This document shows positions 1 through 9,029 of a DNA stretch of 64,000 nt, one piece after another (the first letter of the stretch is position 1; every line of letters starts with the position of its first letter). The notes beneath the pieces are model-generated. The model was given only the letters and a program-made list of their open reading frames with translations. It had not been told where the DNA came from and did no database searches. Origin of the DNA: Paenibacillus rigui (GTDB lineage Bacteria; Bacillota; Bacilli; Paenibacillales; NBRC-103111); assembly GCF_002234615.1 (NCBI RefSeq), contig NZ_NMQW01000020.1, positions 87,888 to 151,887 of the forward strand, given 5' to 3'. The translations under genes were made by a program, and so were the position numbers.

Positions 1-95
1 TCGTGGATCAGCTCACCTTTTGCTATATCACGTGTTGCGAATACGCCCCTGTTGAACTCTCCGTTGCTAAGGGGGGAAGTCTTAATTTCGATCAT
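1..95 (-). CDS. SET-domain protein, 5' fragment (runs off the window)
   Basis: The reverse strand opens with an ATG at 95 preceded by a GGAG ribosome site and encodes about 31 residues before the window edge. The peptide contains GVFATRDIAKGELI, which is the typical first strand of a SET domain, where the N-terminal part of the S-adenosylmethionine site lies. SET proteins of this small bacterial kind are putative protein-lysine methyltransferases; the substrate is not known. Only the N-terminus is visible, so the catalytic tyrosine and length cannot be checked. The gene is divergent from the histidine kinase at 271. Confidence 0.6.
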   Translation of the reverse strand, partial: MIEIKTSPLSNGEFNRGVFATRDIAKGELIH

Positions 96-239
96 AGTTG
101 TCTCCTACGCGGTTTTTAGTCTTCTACAGAATCTCTGCCTGTGCTTTGCCATTAAAATGTTAATTATAGCTTACTCCGCTGTATAAGGCAATTCAGGGGG
201 GCGTGATTGAAAAGAATAGGTTCATCCTTGCTGCTGATG

Positions 240-245
240 TATAAT
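240..245 (+). promoter_or_regulatory. candidate -10 box for the hybrid kinase
   Basis: A perfect TATAAT lies 25 bp before the kinase ATG and ahead of a strong AGGAGGG ribosome site. No good -35 hexamer sits at 16-18 bp; TTGAAA at 207-212 is too far away. The assignment is therefore tentative. Confidence 0.3.
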
Positions 246-270
246 TAATAACAGAAGAGGAGGGCTAAGT

Positions 271-2208
271 ATGCAGAAGCTTGATGTACACGATCACCAA
301 GTATTATTCGAGCATGTTTATAAAAGTGCTCCGATCGGGATAGCCTTGGTCACCATGGAACGAAAATGGTTGCATGTAAACCCGGCGTTATGCAAAATTT
401 TTGGTTACAATGAAGATGAGCTCATGCGGCTCAGGCCAGCGGAGCTGATACATGAGGATGATCTATACAATAGTGAGGCTTTCGTTCAGGATTTGTTGAA
501 TGGTGTCATTACATTTTACGAAGTGGAGAAAAGGTATACGCATAAAAACGGTACGATCATATGGGCCTCGCTGCATGTTTCACTGGTACGGGATGAGACA
601 GCCGATACACCGCGTTACTTCGTTTGTCAAATCATTGACAATACGAAAAGCAAGCTAGTGGAGCAGAAGCTGCAAGAAAGTATTGAACGGTATACCTCGT
701 TAAAAAAATATAACCACGACGCGATCATTTCTTTTAGCTTGGAAGGTCGTATTATGAACGGGAATCAAATGGCCGAGCAGCTGACAGGCTATAAAATTTC
801 TGAGTTGGTGGATGTAAGCATTTCCAAATTGATCGGTACCCCCAATCTTAGAGATATTCTTACGGCTTCGCGTGATCGTTCCACGATCGAAAAAAATATT
901 AATTATATTCATCATAAGGACGGAAAATGGATTGAAGTCCTGGCCACATTGGCCCCAATTATCATACATAACAAGAATACCGGGTTTTATCTCATTGCCA
1001 AAGATATGACGGAGTATAATAGACTCGTGATCGAGAAGGAAGCCGCGGAGAAGACAAGCCATGCCAAAAGCGAGTTTTTAGCCATGATGAGTCATGAGAT
1101 TCGCACCCCGATGAATGGTGTCATTGGTATGACGGATCTGCTTATGGAAACGAATCTCGATTCCGAGCAGCGTGAATATATTCATATTATTAAAAAAAGC
1201 GGTACGACCCTTCTAAGTATTATTAACGATATATTGGACTTTTCCAAGATTGAATCGGGCATGACCGAGATGCTGGAAGAGCCGTTCAATGTAAGCTCTA
1301 CTGTTGCGGAAACATTAAGTATTATAATGCCGAATGCGCTGGAGAAGAGTCTGGAGATTTCCACTGCGATCTGCCCTCAAGTGCCTGGAACCGTGATAGG
1401 CGATGATACGAAGTTACGGCAGGTGCTGCTCAATTTACTCAGCAATGCCGTGAAATTTACCCCGGAAGGAACGATTTCCGTTTCGGTCGACTGCATCGCG
1501 AAGGAGCAGGATCAGGTCCGGCTGCAATTTACAATCCGGGATACAGGCATCGGTGTCCCTCAGGAGAAAATATTCCGTCTGTTTGAACCGTTTTATCAGG
1601 TCGATCACTATATGACACGCAAGACGGAAGGAACCGGTCTGGGGCTGGCCATTTGTAAAAAGCTCGTACAGCTATTGGACGGCGAAATCTGGTACGAACC
1701 CCGCCAAGACCGGAGAGGCTCCGCCTTTATTTTCACGGCAAGCTTCGGAATCCAGCCTGAACGAAAAGCGATTCATGCCGATAGTACTGTGCCTGAGGAC
1801 AACTCGAACGCCAATTCATTGAGAATATTGATTGCCGAGGATAATACCGTAAATCAAATCGTTTTAAAAAAGATGCTCGACAAGCTCGGTTATGCCTCGG
1901 CAATCGTTGAAAACGGCTTGGAAGTCTTGGAAACCGTTCAGCATCAGGCCTATGACATTATTTTCATGGATATTCAAATGCCTTTGATGGATGGGGTAGA
2001 AGCAACCAGACGGATCAAAAGCGATACATTATTGACGAAAAAGCCATTTATCGTGGCAGTTACCGCACATGCGATAAAGGGCGACCGCGAGAAATATTTG
2101 GCCTCCGGCATGGATGAATATGTAAGCAAGCCCGTCAGTATTCATATCATATCTCGGATTATCGAAAAATATCATGTACTTAAGGACGCTGCCCGGTCCG
2201 TTACATAA
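271..2208 (+). CDS. PAS-PAS hybrid sensor histidine kinase with receiver domain
   Basis: This 645-residue protein has no transmembrane segment and is probably a cytoplasmic sensor. Two PAS domains lie at about 10-130 and 140-255. A HisKA dimerisation domain follows with the phosphoacceptor H275 in SHEIRTPMNG, then a HATPase with the N box (NLLSNAVKF), G1 (DTGIGVP) and G2 (GTGLGLAI). The C-terminal receiver carries the acidic pair in IAEDN, the phosphoacceptor D567 in FMDIQMP and the conserved lysine in SKPVS. It probably passes phosphate from H275 to its own D567 and on to an unlinked phosphotransfer protein; no Hpt domain or partner regulator is adjacent. The start is supported by AGGAGGG seven bases upstream. 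The signal sensed is unknown. Confidence 0.9.
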   Translation: MQKLDVHDHQVLFEHVYKSAPIGIALVTMERKWLHVNPALCKIFGYNEDELMRLRPAELIHEDDLYNSEAFVQDLLNGVITFYEVEKRYTHKNGTIIWASLHVSLVRDETADTPRYFVCQIIDNTKSKLVEQKLQESIERYTSLKKYNHDAIISFSLEGRIMNGNQMAEQLTGYKISELVDVSISKLIGTPNLRDILTASRDRSTIEKNINYIHHKDGKWIEVLATLAPIIIHNKNTGFYLIAKDMTEYNRLVIEKEAAEKTSHAKSEFLAMMSHEIRTPMNGVIGMTDLLMETNLDSEQREYIHIIKKSGTTLLSIINDILDFSKIESGMTEMLEEPFNVSSTVAETLSIIMPNALEKSLEISTAICPQVPGTVIGDDTKLRQVLLNLLSNAVKFTPEGTISVSVDCIAKEQDQVRLQFTIRDTGIGVPQEKIFRLFEPFYQVDHYMTRKTEGTGLGLAICKKLVQLLDGEIWYEPRQDRRGSAFIFTASFGIQPERKAIHADSTVPEDNSNANSLRILIAEDNTVNQIVLKKMLDKLGYASAIVENGLEVLETVQHQAYDIIFMDIQMPLMDGVEATRRIKSDTLLTKKPFIVAVTAHAIKGDREKYLASGMDEYVSKPVSIHIISRIIEKYHVLKDAARSVT

Positions 2209-2230
2209 ACCAATGGAGAGAAGGCTGCCG

Positions 2231-3922
2231 ATGAAATTTCAAGATTATATATACAAGCGACCGGACATGGAATTATTCCGCAACGAATTTACAGCCCTGC
2301 TGAAGCGGTTTACTGCCGCCGGAACCGCGGAAGAGCAGGATGCCGTGATGGAAGCCATGAATGCGGCCCGGATCCAAGTCTCATCGATGTTTGCCATCGC
2401 ACGAATCCGTTACTCTATCAACACGGGCAATGCCGCCTATAAGGAGGAGCAGGATTATATTGATGAGCAATCCCCTGTCTATCAGGGGCTCATTACTGAC
2501 TTTTACAAGGCGCTTGCCGCCTCCCCATTCCGTCAACAGCTGGAAGCCAAATGGGGACGGCAATTATTTGCTGCAGCGGAGCTATCGGTCAAAACATTCT
2601 CACAAGAGATTGTTAATGACCTTAAGGAAGAGAATAAAAAAACAAGCGAATACATCAAGCTTGTCGCTTCCGCTAAAATTGAGTTCGATGGACAGGAAAG
2701 GACGTTGTCCCAGCTGGCCCCGTATATGCAATCGACAGACAGGGACGTACGAAAGCGGGCGGCGGATGCCAGATATTCTTTTTTTGAAGCGAATGAACAG
2801 GCTATAGACGAAATATACGACCAACTTGTGCAGCTTCGGACCCGTATCGCCCGCAAGCTGGGGTACCGTAGCTTCGTAGAGCTGGCGTATGACCGGATGG
2901 ATCGGACCGATTACGGCCCAGAACAGGTTGCCGAATTCCGAAGACAGGTCATCGAGTATATTGTTCCGGCAGCCACGGAGCTGAGCGAACGCCGTCGTGT
3001 ACGTCTTGGGCTGGACTCTCTGAGGTATTATGACGGCATCTCCTATCTGACTGGCAACCCGACACCGAAGGGGGATGCCGACTGGATTGTGGAGAAGGCG
3101 AAGAAAATGTATGCCGAAATGTCACCCGAGACGGATGAATTTTTCCGGTTTATGCTCGATAACGGCCTGATGGACTTGGAGAGTAAGCCGGGCAAACGGG
3201 TAGGAGGGTACTGCTCGTATATTTCAGCTTACAAAGCCCCCTTCATATTCTCGAACTTCAATGGGACGTCGCATGATGTCGACGTTCTCACTCACGAGGC
3301 GGGACACGCCTTTCAGGCCTATATGAGCCGTGGTTTTGCGATACCGGAGTACATTCATCCGACATTGGATGCTTGCGAGATTCATTCGATGAGTATGGAA
3401 TTTCTCGCTTGGCCGTGGATGGAGTCCTTCTTCGAGGAGGATACGGACAAATATAAGTTCTCCCACCTTAGCGGGGCGATCACGTTCATTCCTTATGGTG
3501 CGGCGGTTGATGAATTTCAGCACCGGATGTACGAAGAGCCTGATCTGTCTCCGGCTGAACGAAAGCAAGTATGGCGCGACATCGAACGTAAATATTTACC
3601 GGCGCGTCACTATGAGGATATGCCTTTTTTGGAACGCGGAGGCTTTTGGCATCAGCAGCAGCACATTTTCAAAAGCCCGTTTTATTACATCGATTACACC
3701 CTTGCGCAAATTTGTGCGCTTCAATATTGGAAGCTTGCCAAGGACAGCCAGGCTGCGGCATGGTCGAGCTATTTGAACTTATGCCGTGCAGGTGGAAGCC
3801 AATCCTTCACCGAGCTTGTTGAGCTCGCAGGCTTACGTTCCCCCTTCGAGGATGGCTGTGTGTCCGCGATTATCGGAGATATTCAGGGCTGGTTGAATCA
3901 AATCGACGATAAACAGCTATAA
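2231..3922 (+). CDS. M3-family oligoendopeptidase
   Basis: A zinc oligopeptidase of the M3 family (thimet oligopeptidase/PepF group) that cleaves short peptides in the cytoplasm. The HExxH zinc motif is visible as HEAGH at 355-359, followed about 25 residues later by a conserved DACEIHS segment that supplies the third ligand. The length of 563 residues matches the compact M3 oligoendopeptidases of Bacillales. An upstream in-frame ATG at 2174 lies inside the kinase gene; the ATG at 2231 is chosen because GGAGAGAAGG precedes it by six bases and the extra N-terminus is not family-like. It follows the kinase by 22 bp and may be co-transcribed. A hairpin terminator follows. Confidence 0.9.
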   Translation: MKFQDYIYKRPDMELFRNEFTALLKRFTAAGTAEEQDAVMEAMNAARIQVSSMFAIARIRYSINTGNAAYKEEQDYIDEQSPVYQGLITDFYKALAASPFRQQLEAKWGRQLFAAAELSVKTFSQEIVNDLKEENKKTSEYIKLVASAKIEFDGQERTLSQLAPYMQSTDRDVRKRAADARYSFFEANEQAIDEIYDQLVQLRTRIARKLGYRSFVELAYDRMDRTDYGPEQVAEFRRQVIEYIVPAATELSERRRVRLGLDSLRYYDGISYLTGNPTPKGDADWIVEKAKKMYAEMSPETDEFFRFMLDNGLMDLESKPGKRVGGYCSYISAYKAPFIFSNFNGTSHDVDVLTHEAGHAFQAYMSRGFAIPEYIHPTLDACEIHSMSMEFLAWPWMESFFEEDTDKYKFSHLSGAITFIPYGAAVDEFQHRMYEEPDLSPAERKQVWRDIERKYLPARHYEDMPFLERGGFWHQQQHIFKSPFYYIDYTLAQICALQYWKLAKDSQAAAWSSYLNLCRAGGSQSFTELVELAGLRSPFEDGCVSAIIGDIQGWLNQIDDKQL

Positions 3923-3944
3923 ACAGCTATAAACCCGAATAGAC

Positions 3945-3988
3945 AGGACTTCTTCTTGCGGTATGGCAGAAGGAGTCCTTTTTCTTTT
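3945..3988 (+). terminator. rho-independent terminator after the M3 peptidase
   Basis: A 12-bp stem (AGGACTTCTTCT pairing with AGAAGGAGTCCT, one G-T pair) is followed by a T-rich run. Just before it the 10-mer AAACAGCTAT is duplicated in tandem across the stop codon (3911-3930). Confidence 0.85.
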
Positions 3989-4097
3989 GCGGATAGTGCA
4001 TAAGTATGTTGAAAAAATTTCCATCCGGAGTTAGAATGGAACATATGTACGCACCTTGTTATATTGCTTCTGATATTCGTAAAAGGGGGTTGCCTGA

Positions 4098-4643
4098 TTG
4101 ACGGTTTATATTGGCCTGCTGCGCGGTATTAACGTCGGGGGAAATAATAAAATCAAAATGGCAGAATTGAAACAAACGCTGGAAGCGATCGGATTAGGCC
4201 GTGTTCAGACCTATTTACAAAGCGGAAACGTTGTGTTCGTTTCTGAGGAGCTACCCGATGTGCTCCGCGGTCGAATTGAAGAGGAAATCAAGCGCGGCTT
4301 CGGCATTTCACTAACCGTTGTGCTGAGAACAGCAGAGGAATGGGAGCAGCTTCTGGCTGCTTGTCCTTACGATTCAGAGGCCTTGAAGCCAGGTGAGAGC
4401 ATACAAATTTCTGTGCTGATTGAACAACCTCCCCAGGAAATCGGTGGGATCTTGGAAAACGGCTCTGGAAGCACCGATGAATTCCAGATCCGCGGCCGCG
4501 AGATCTACTACTTGTTCCGTCAAAGTGTCCTGGATTCCAAGCTGGCCAGTAATATCCAGAAGCTAGGAGACAAGATAACGACGCGGAATTGGAATACCAT
4601 GAGCAAGCTGGGCGCATTAGCTCAAGCGTTACATGTGGAGTAG
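4098..4643 (+). CDS. DUF1697 family protein
   Basis: A 181-residue protein that begins with the family hallmark YIGLLRGINVGGNNKI and continues with LQSGNVVF, both diagnostic of DUF1697. These are small cytoplasmic proteins widespread in bacteria; no biochemical role is established. It uses a TTG start at 4098 behind AAAGGGGG. It stands alone between two hairpins, about 175 bp after the peptidase, and has no obvious functional link to its neighbours. No defects are visible. Confidence 0.85.
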   Translation: MTVYIGLLRGINVGGNNKIKMAELKQTLEAIGLGRVQTYLQSGNVVFVSEELPDVLRGRIEEEIKRGFGISLTVVLRTAEEWEQLLAACPYDSEALKPGESIQISVLIEQPPQEIGGILENGSGSTDEFQIRGREIYYLFRQSVLDSKLASNIQKLGDKITTRNWNTMSKLGALAQALHVE

Positions 4644-4857
4644 GGTGGCGAGGACGCATCAAGCTTCGGCTCCATGTATCAAAAATCAACAAAAACATAT
4701 CGCAAATGTCTGCTCATAGCTTAATATGACGCTATTTGCGCTTACCCAGGAAATATTGCAGCTGTGCCTCATTATTTCCTCAAGCATAGCCTAAGAAGAA
4801 GCGGCTTTTTCAGTGGCCTCGATCCGCAGGTATTTTTTGAAGGAAAGGAGAATCAGC

Positions 4858-5850
4858 ATGAAGGAGGACTGGGAACGGGCGGAGCCACCCGCTTCACTAA
4901 GCGTGGAGGAGGTCAATGCGCTGGTACGTCCCGTATTCGGGGGGAGGAACGTGACGGCCGCTTACCGTATCGGCACAGGATTAAGTAATTCCAACTACAA
5001 GCTGGAAGTTGAAGGGTATCAGGAGCCGTATGTACTCCGTTTGTACCGTGAGGAGGAAGGGATCGCAGAGAAGGAGCAGGCTATATCTCTTCAGCTTAGC
5101 GGGAGCCTGCCAGTTCCGAGAATGTTGCATATGGATTGGAGTCGTGCTTCCTATGTGAGCCCATGGGCTGTGATGGAGTGGAAAGAGGGGGTTCTTCTTA
5201 GAGATGTGTTGCAGAGCAGGAAACAGCCTCTTATCGCTTCAGCAGCCGATTCGGTTGGCCGTGTTTTGGCCCAAATCCATGAGCATACGTTTGCAGCTGC
5301 AGGATTTCTCGGGAAATCGCTTGAGGTGACGCAGCCCTTTATCATGGATAATACTCGCTTTCTTGCTTTCATAGAGGATTGCTTGCTAGTGAGGGGAGCC
5401 AGTGTATGGCTGGGGGAAGAGCTTGCCTCATCCGTATGGGCATTTTGTCAAACCTATGCACCGATTTTATCCGCACAAGAGGATGTGCCGGTGCTCGTGC
5501 ATTCCGATTTCAACGGTTTGAACATCCTGGTTACGGAGACGCCGGAATGCAAGGTTTCAGCGGTGCTGGATTGGGAATTTGCCTTTGCCGGGAGCCGGCT
5601 TGTCGACATAGGCAATATGCTCAGGTACGAGGAGGAAGGCTCCTTTGTCGAGACAAGGTTGATCCGCGCTTACGAGCAGCAGTACGGTCAGCCTCTGCCG
5701 CCGCACTGGAGGCTTCGTATGAAGCTGGAAGATCTCGTTGCCCTTTGTGATATGTTGAGTCGATCTACAAAGTCAATGCCGAACCGGATACAAGATTTAA
5801 AGCGATTGATTGCAAAGACTTTGGAGAGGTTTTCAGGATATGCTTTCTGA
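4858..5850 (+). CDS. aminoglycoside phosphotransferase-like kinase (APH family)
   Basis: A 330-residue protein-kinase-fold small-molecule kinase. The Brenner catalytic loop reads HSDFNGLN with H215, D217 and N222, and the metal-binding aspartate is D238 in VLDWEF. The N-lobe has GTGLSNSNYKL as a nucleotide-binding loop. Family members phosphorylate aminoglycosides, homoserine, choline, methylthioribose or other alcohols; nothing here fixes the substrate and a housekeeping role is as likely as resistance. The start at 4858 follows GAAAGGAG; an upstream in-frame ATG at 4813 lacks a ribosome site. The gene converges on the cupin gene, with a shared terminator between them. Confidence 0.8.
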   Translation: MKEDWERAEPPASLSVEEVNALVRPVFGGRNVTAAYRIGTGLSNSNYKLEVEGYQEPYVLRLYREEEGIAEKEQAISLQLSGSLPVPRMLHMDWSRASYVSPWAVMEWKEGVLLRDVLQSRKQPLIASAADSVGRVLAQIHEHTFAAAGFLGKSLEVTQPFIMDNTRFLAFIEDCLLVRGASVWLGEELASSVWAFCQTYAPILSAQEDVPVLVHSDFNGLNILVTETPECKVSAVLDWEFAFAGSRLVDIGNMLRYEEEGSFVETRLIRAYEQQYGQPLPPHWRLRMKLEDLVALCDMLSRSTKSMPNRIQDLKRLIAKTLERFSGYAF

Positions 5851-5889
5851 TCAAAAAAATGGGATAATACCCCAAGTGAATCAAAGGAT

Positions 5890-5907
5890 ACATAACAATA
5901 ATTATGT
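5890..5907. repeat. dif-like palindrome, copy A
   Basis: First of four copies of the 18-bp motif ACATAAYAWTWATTATGT. Here the right arm continues as TTATGTAAAC, which is close to the XerD half of Firmicute dif sites. It sits between convergent genes just before their shared terminator. Confidence 0.6.
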
Positions 5908-5935
5908 AAACATTTTGTTGCTGTGAAAAAATACC

Positions 5936-5979
5936 GACCCGTCCCTGATATCCGTAAGTTGGGGGAACGGGTCTTTTTA
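5936..5979. terminator. bidirectional terminator between convergent genes
   Basis: GACCCGTCCC pairs with GGGAACGGGTC (one bulge). T-runs follow on both strands, so it can stop both the kinase gene and the cupin gene. Confidence 0.8.
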
Positions 5980-5994
5980 TATCGACCCCATGCT

Positions 5995-6813
5995 TCATGA
6001 ATTATGTATCATCGATCCAATCCGAACCTGAAGACCAGGAACGGCAGGCCGCCAAACTGCAGGCTCCGGGGCGGCAGCAGTTGGGGATGAGGAAGAGCTG
6101 TTTCGGATGCTCGTTGCTTTTTTGGGAGGCACAGCCTGCCTTTTACCTGCGGTGGCTTGAGCAGCAGACGCGTAGGAGGATGCGGGCTGCCTTTGTTGCA
6201 TGGCTTCCGTCGGGATAACGGACGGGCGCTCTGATCGACGATGTTCGTTCAATGCAAATACACGATCTGCGGCGGGAACCGGAGCATTCGTTTCAGTTAT
6301 CGACTGCCCACTCTCAGCCCATTCATTGCGGTTCCGGTTCATCCGATATGCTTGCTGCAGCACATCGGACGGGGTCAAGCGAAGTGCATCGGTACTCTGC
6401 GCGGAAATGGGGGAGTCATGGTTATAGATCATGAGAAGATGCGCTTCCTCGGAGGAACAGGTGATCCAATGCCACCAGCCTGTCGGTAGGAAGACCCCCT
6501 GATCCGGCTTCACTTGATATGTAAGCCGTCTGGACGTAAGCGGATCGAGCACAGAAATCGTTACTTCTCCTGAGATGACATAGGCTAATTCTCCTGCATT
6601 CGGATGCCAATGAGGGCTCTGAACGTACGCCCTTGTCATGTGCAGACGGGTCAAGGACACCCCTTGAAGTATCGGTAATTGAGCGGCGGTAACCTGTTGA
6701 GATCGAGGAGACGGAGGGTCACCAGACTGAACATCATTTTGTTTCAAATCATAAAACAGATTTGGCGCTTCCATCGACTGCTTTCCCGTTGGATTCATTG
6801 TATTCGACATCAT
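5995..6813 (-). CDS. cupin-domain protein with disordered tail
   Basis: A 272-residue protein with a single cupin barrel at about 45-150. The first metal-binding motif reads HWHPNAGELAYVISGEV (two His, one Glu), and the second includes LPTGWWHWITC (His). Such barrels resemble oxalate decarboxylase/spherulin-type cupins and may bind a metal and a small carboxylate or be catalytically silent. The last 120 residues are rich in Ala, Pro, Ser and Gln and look disordered, which is unusual for a small enzyme and may suggest a surface or coat location. No signal peptide is seen. Two ATGs in a row mark the start, behind GAAAGGCAGG. Confidence 0.75.
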   Translation of the reverse strand: MMSNTMNPTGKQSMEAPNLFYDLKQNDVQSGDPPSPRSQQVTAAQLPILQGVSLTRLHMTRAYVQSPHWHPNAGELAYVISGEVTISVLDPLTSRRLTYQVKPDQGVFLPTGWWHWITCSSEEAHLLMIYNHDSPISAQSTDALRLTPSDVLQQAYRMNRNRNEWAESGQSITETNAPVPAADRVFALNEHRRSERPSVIPTEAMQQRQPASSYASAAQATAGKRQAVPPKKATSIRNSSSSSPTAAAPEPAVWRPAVPGLQVRIGSMIHNS

Positions 6814-7017
6814 TGTGCAACCTGCCTTTCAGAGGAGCTTTGGGTGTTGCGTATGCTTAGGATAGAAATTCAGCCTATTGTATGCCCTCGATGTACAGAT
6901 CATGACTATCTTCGCCAAACCGGACAAGAAGTTGCGTTTGAACAAATCGCTTTTGTGGTATGATGTAGGGGAAATCAATACTTTAGCTAAGCGCAACCTG
7001 ACGTAGGAGGAATCAAA

Positions 7018-7653
7018 GTGCAAGAAATGTCGGTCTATCAATCGATAGCGCTGGATATTGCTCAAAGAATCGTGAGCGGAGAGTTTCCGGTGAACAGTAA
7101 ATTTTCCGGGAGAACGCTGCTGGCGAGCCAATATCACGTATCTCCCGAAACGATTCGGAAAGCCATCGGGTTATTAAAGGATGAGGGGATTGTTTCCGTC
7201 TCACAAGGCAAAGAAATTATTGTTCTATCGGATCGTCCGGCATACGATTATATTACGAAGCATAAGTACATGAAATCGGTTTATTCGTTAAAGCAGGATC
7301 TGGAAATTTTACTCCACGAGAAGAAAAAAATTGATGATAAGTTCGAACTCATCCTGCGTGATATTATAAATTTCTCAGACCGGCTGCAAAATTTGAAGCC
7401 ATATAATCCCGTAGAGATTCAAGTGGACAAACGCTCGCATGCGGTCGGGAAGACGATAGCGGCGCTTGAATTTTGGCAGAAAACCGGTGCTACGGTGATT
7501 GCACTTAGACGGGGGACGAATGTGACGATTTCTCCAGGTCCCCATGTCGTCATTATTGAAGATGACATCCTCGTTTTGGTAGGGGACGGACAAGTATACC
7601 AGCGTACGAATCATTTTATTAATGGGCTTGATCATGACCAATTAAATCCATAA
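7018..7653 (+). CDS. busR: BusR-like regulator: GntR HTH plus RCK_C (TrkA-C) domain
   Basis: A 211-residue protein with an N-terminal GntR-type winged helix at 1-70 (YQSIALDIAQRIVSGEF, then HVSPETIRKAIGLLKDEGIV), a helical linker at 85-125, and a C-terminal RCK_C domain at 128-205 (AVGKTIAALEFWQKTGATVIALRRG, written here only as a region start and end). This is the architecture of BusR from Lactococcus and Streptococcus, a c-di-AMP-binding repressor of glycine-betaine uptake genes. The GTG start at 7018 follows TAGGAGG. It lies just upstream of an OpuC-like transporter in the same direction but is separated by its own terminator, so it most likely represses that operon. Ligand binding is inferred from family and context. 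Confidence 0.8.
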   Translation: MQEMSVYQSIALDIAQRIVSGEFPVNSKFSGRTLLASQYHVSPETIRKAIGLLKDEGIVSVSQGKEIIVLSDRPAYDYITKHKYMKSVYSLKQDLEILLHEKKKIDDKFELILRDIINFSDRLQNLKPYNPVEIQVDKRSHAVGKTIAALEFWQKTGATVIALRRGTNVTISPGPHVVIIEDDILVLVGDGQVYQRTNHFINGLDHDQLNP

Positions 7654-7666
7654 AGACGGATCGTAA

Positions 7667-7695
7667 AACACAGCCGCGGCAGGCTGTGTTTTTTG
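7667..7695 (+). terminator. terminator after busR
   Basis: AACACAGCC pairs perfectly with GGCTGTGTT and is followed by a T-run, which separates busR from the transporter operon. Confidence 0.85.
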
Positions 7696-7783
7696 TTTGT
7701 TCTACGCGGCTAAACGCCATCCGTCCGTAAAAACTAAGAGAGCCTGTTATCCTTGCTGCGGGCATCCAAATGCCATTTAACTA

Positions 7784-7835
7784 ACAACCCTAAATAACAA
7801 TAAGGGTTGTCAGTTACAGTGATCTTTGGTATAGT
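7784..7835 (+). promoter_or_regulatory. opuC operon promoter with operator over the -35 box
   Basis: TTGTCA (7807-7812) and TATAGT (7830-7835) are separated by 17 bp, a good sigma-A promoter. A perfect inverted repeat ACAACCCT/AGGGTTGT (7784-7791 and 7803-7810) overlaps the -35 box, and AGTTAC occurs twice, at 7812 and 7834. These are candidate BusR contact sites. Confidence 0.65.
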
Positions 7836-7847
7836 TACTACTCAAAA

Positions 7848-7877
7848 GCACTGGCAGTACACTACTGAACACAGTGC
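7848..7877 (+). promoter_or_regulatory. inverted repeat in the opuC leader, candidate operator
   Basis: GCACTG (7848-7853) and CAGTGC (7872-7877) form a 30-bp dyad with an inner CAGT/ACTG pair. It begins a few bases after the expected transcription start, a position suited to repression. Confidence 0.5.
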
Positions 7878-7900
7878 CAGCATGCCGAAGGAGGTCAACC

Positions 7901-9025
7901 ATGCTTAAATTTGAACATGTGGGAAAGACGTATCCGAACGGATATCAAGCTGTAAAGTCGATGAATTTCGAGATTGCTGCAGGGGAAATGATCGCTTTAA
8001 TCGGTCCGAGCGGCTGTGGGAAAACAACAACGATGAAAATGATCAATCGGCTTGTTCCTCACACCGAAGGGACCATTACGATTCACGGCAAAGACATCAT
8101 GAAGGAAGATCCCGTTGAGCTGAGAAGAAGCATTGGGTATGTCATCCAGCAGGTGGGGTTATTCCCTCATTACACCATTGAGGACAACATTGCTCTTATC
8201 CCTCACTTGAAAGGCTGGACCGAAGCAAGGAAAAAGCAGCGCGTGCACGAGATGCTCCACCTGATTGGGCTTGAGCCTGGTCAATTTGCCAAACGTTATC
8301 CGCGGGAGCTGTCCGGCGGACAGCAGCAAAGGGTTGGCGTTGCCCGGGCGCTGGCGGCTGATCCTGAAATTGTGCTGATGGATGAACCCTTCGGGGCATT
8401 GGATCCCATCACTCGAGAACAGCTTCAGGATGAACTGATCCGGCTGCAAAAGTCAGTACAGAAAACAATCGTATTCGTTACTCATGATATGGATGAAGCA
8501 TTGAAGCTGGGGGATCGTATCGCTGTTATCAAGGAGGGTGAGCTGCTTCAGCTGGATACGCCGGAGAAGCTGCTGAAGGCGCCTGCGCATGGCTTCGTAG
8601 AGACCTTTATCGGGAAAAACAGGATTTACCAAAATCCCGAATTTATTTCGGTTCAAGAGATTATGCGCGATAACCCGGCCACGGTCCTTCCATCCCGCTC
8701 TCCTGCACGGGCGCTGTCTTATATGCGGCAGCGGCGTACAGACACTTTGCTGGTTGGAGACGATAACGGAAGATTGCTGGGCATCGTGTCAGCCTATGAT
8801 CTGCAAACCAAGCTCGAAGCTATCGAGACTGTGGAGGAAATCATGCAGCCGGCCGAGCCGTTCCTCGAAGAGAATGCAACGGCCCAAGACGCGCTCATTG
8901 CCATATCCGACGCTAAATTCGGGATTATCCCGGTTGTGAATCACAATCATAAAATAACGGGCGTGATTACCAGAGCCAGCCTACTGACGGCCTTCGCCGA
9001 TCATTGGGCAGGAAGAAAGGAGTAG
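7901..9025 (+). CDS. opuCA: glycine betaine/carnitine/choline ABC transporter ATPase with CBS pair
   Basis: A 374-residue ATPase that energises osmoprotectant import. The nucleotide-binding domain has Walker A GPSGCGKT at 35-42, the signature LSGGQQQ at 137-143 and Walker B VLMDEP. The C-terminal 115 residues form a tandem CBS pair (VQEIMRD and VEEIMQP mark its two halves), as in OpuCA. In Listeria the OpuCA CBS pair binds c-di-AMP, so this operon may be controlled by that nucleotide both at transcription, through the BusR-like regulator, and at transport. The ATG at 7901 has a near-perfect GAAGGAGG site; an upstream in-frame start at 7874 lies in the leader. The permease gene follows after 4 bp. 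Confidence 0.9.
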   Translation: MLKFEHVGKTYPNGYQAVKSMNFEIAAGEMIALIGPSGCGKTTTMKMINRLVPHTEGTITIHGKDIMKEDPVELRRSIGYVIQQVGLFPHYTIEDNIALIPHLKGWTEARKKQRVHEMLHLIGLEPGQFAKRYPRELSGGQQQRVGVARALAADPEIVLMDEPFGALDPITREQLQDELIRLQKSVQKTIVFVTHDMDEALKLGDRIAVIKEGELLQLDTPEKLLKAPAHGFVETFIGKNRIYQNPEFISVQEIMRDNPATVLPSRSPARALSYMRQRRTDTLLVGDDNGRLLGIVSAYDLQTKLEAIETVEEIMQPAEPFLEENATAQDALIAISDAKFGIIPVVNHNHKITGVITRASLLTAFADHWAGRKE

Positions 9026-9029
9026 ACAT

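Noticed and set aside
4644..4857. Riboswitch or T-box before the APH-like gene
   Set aside because: A 7-bp inverted repeat (CGCAAAT/ATTTGCG) is present, but no conserved riboswitch or T-box core can be recognised.
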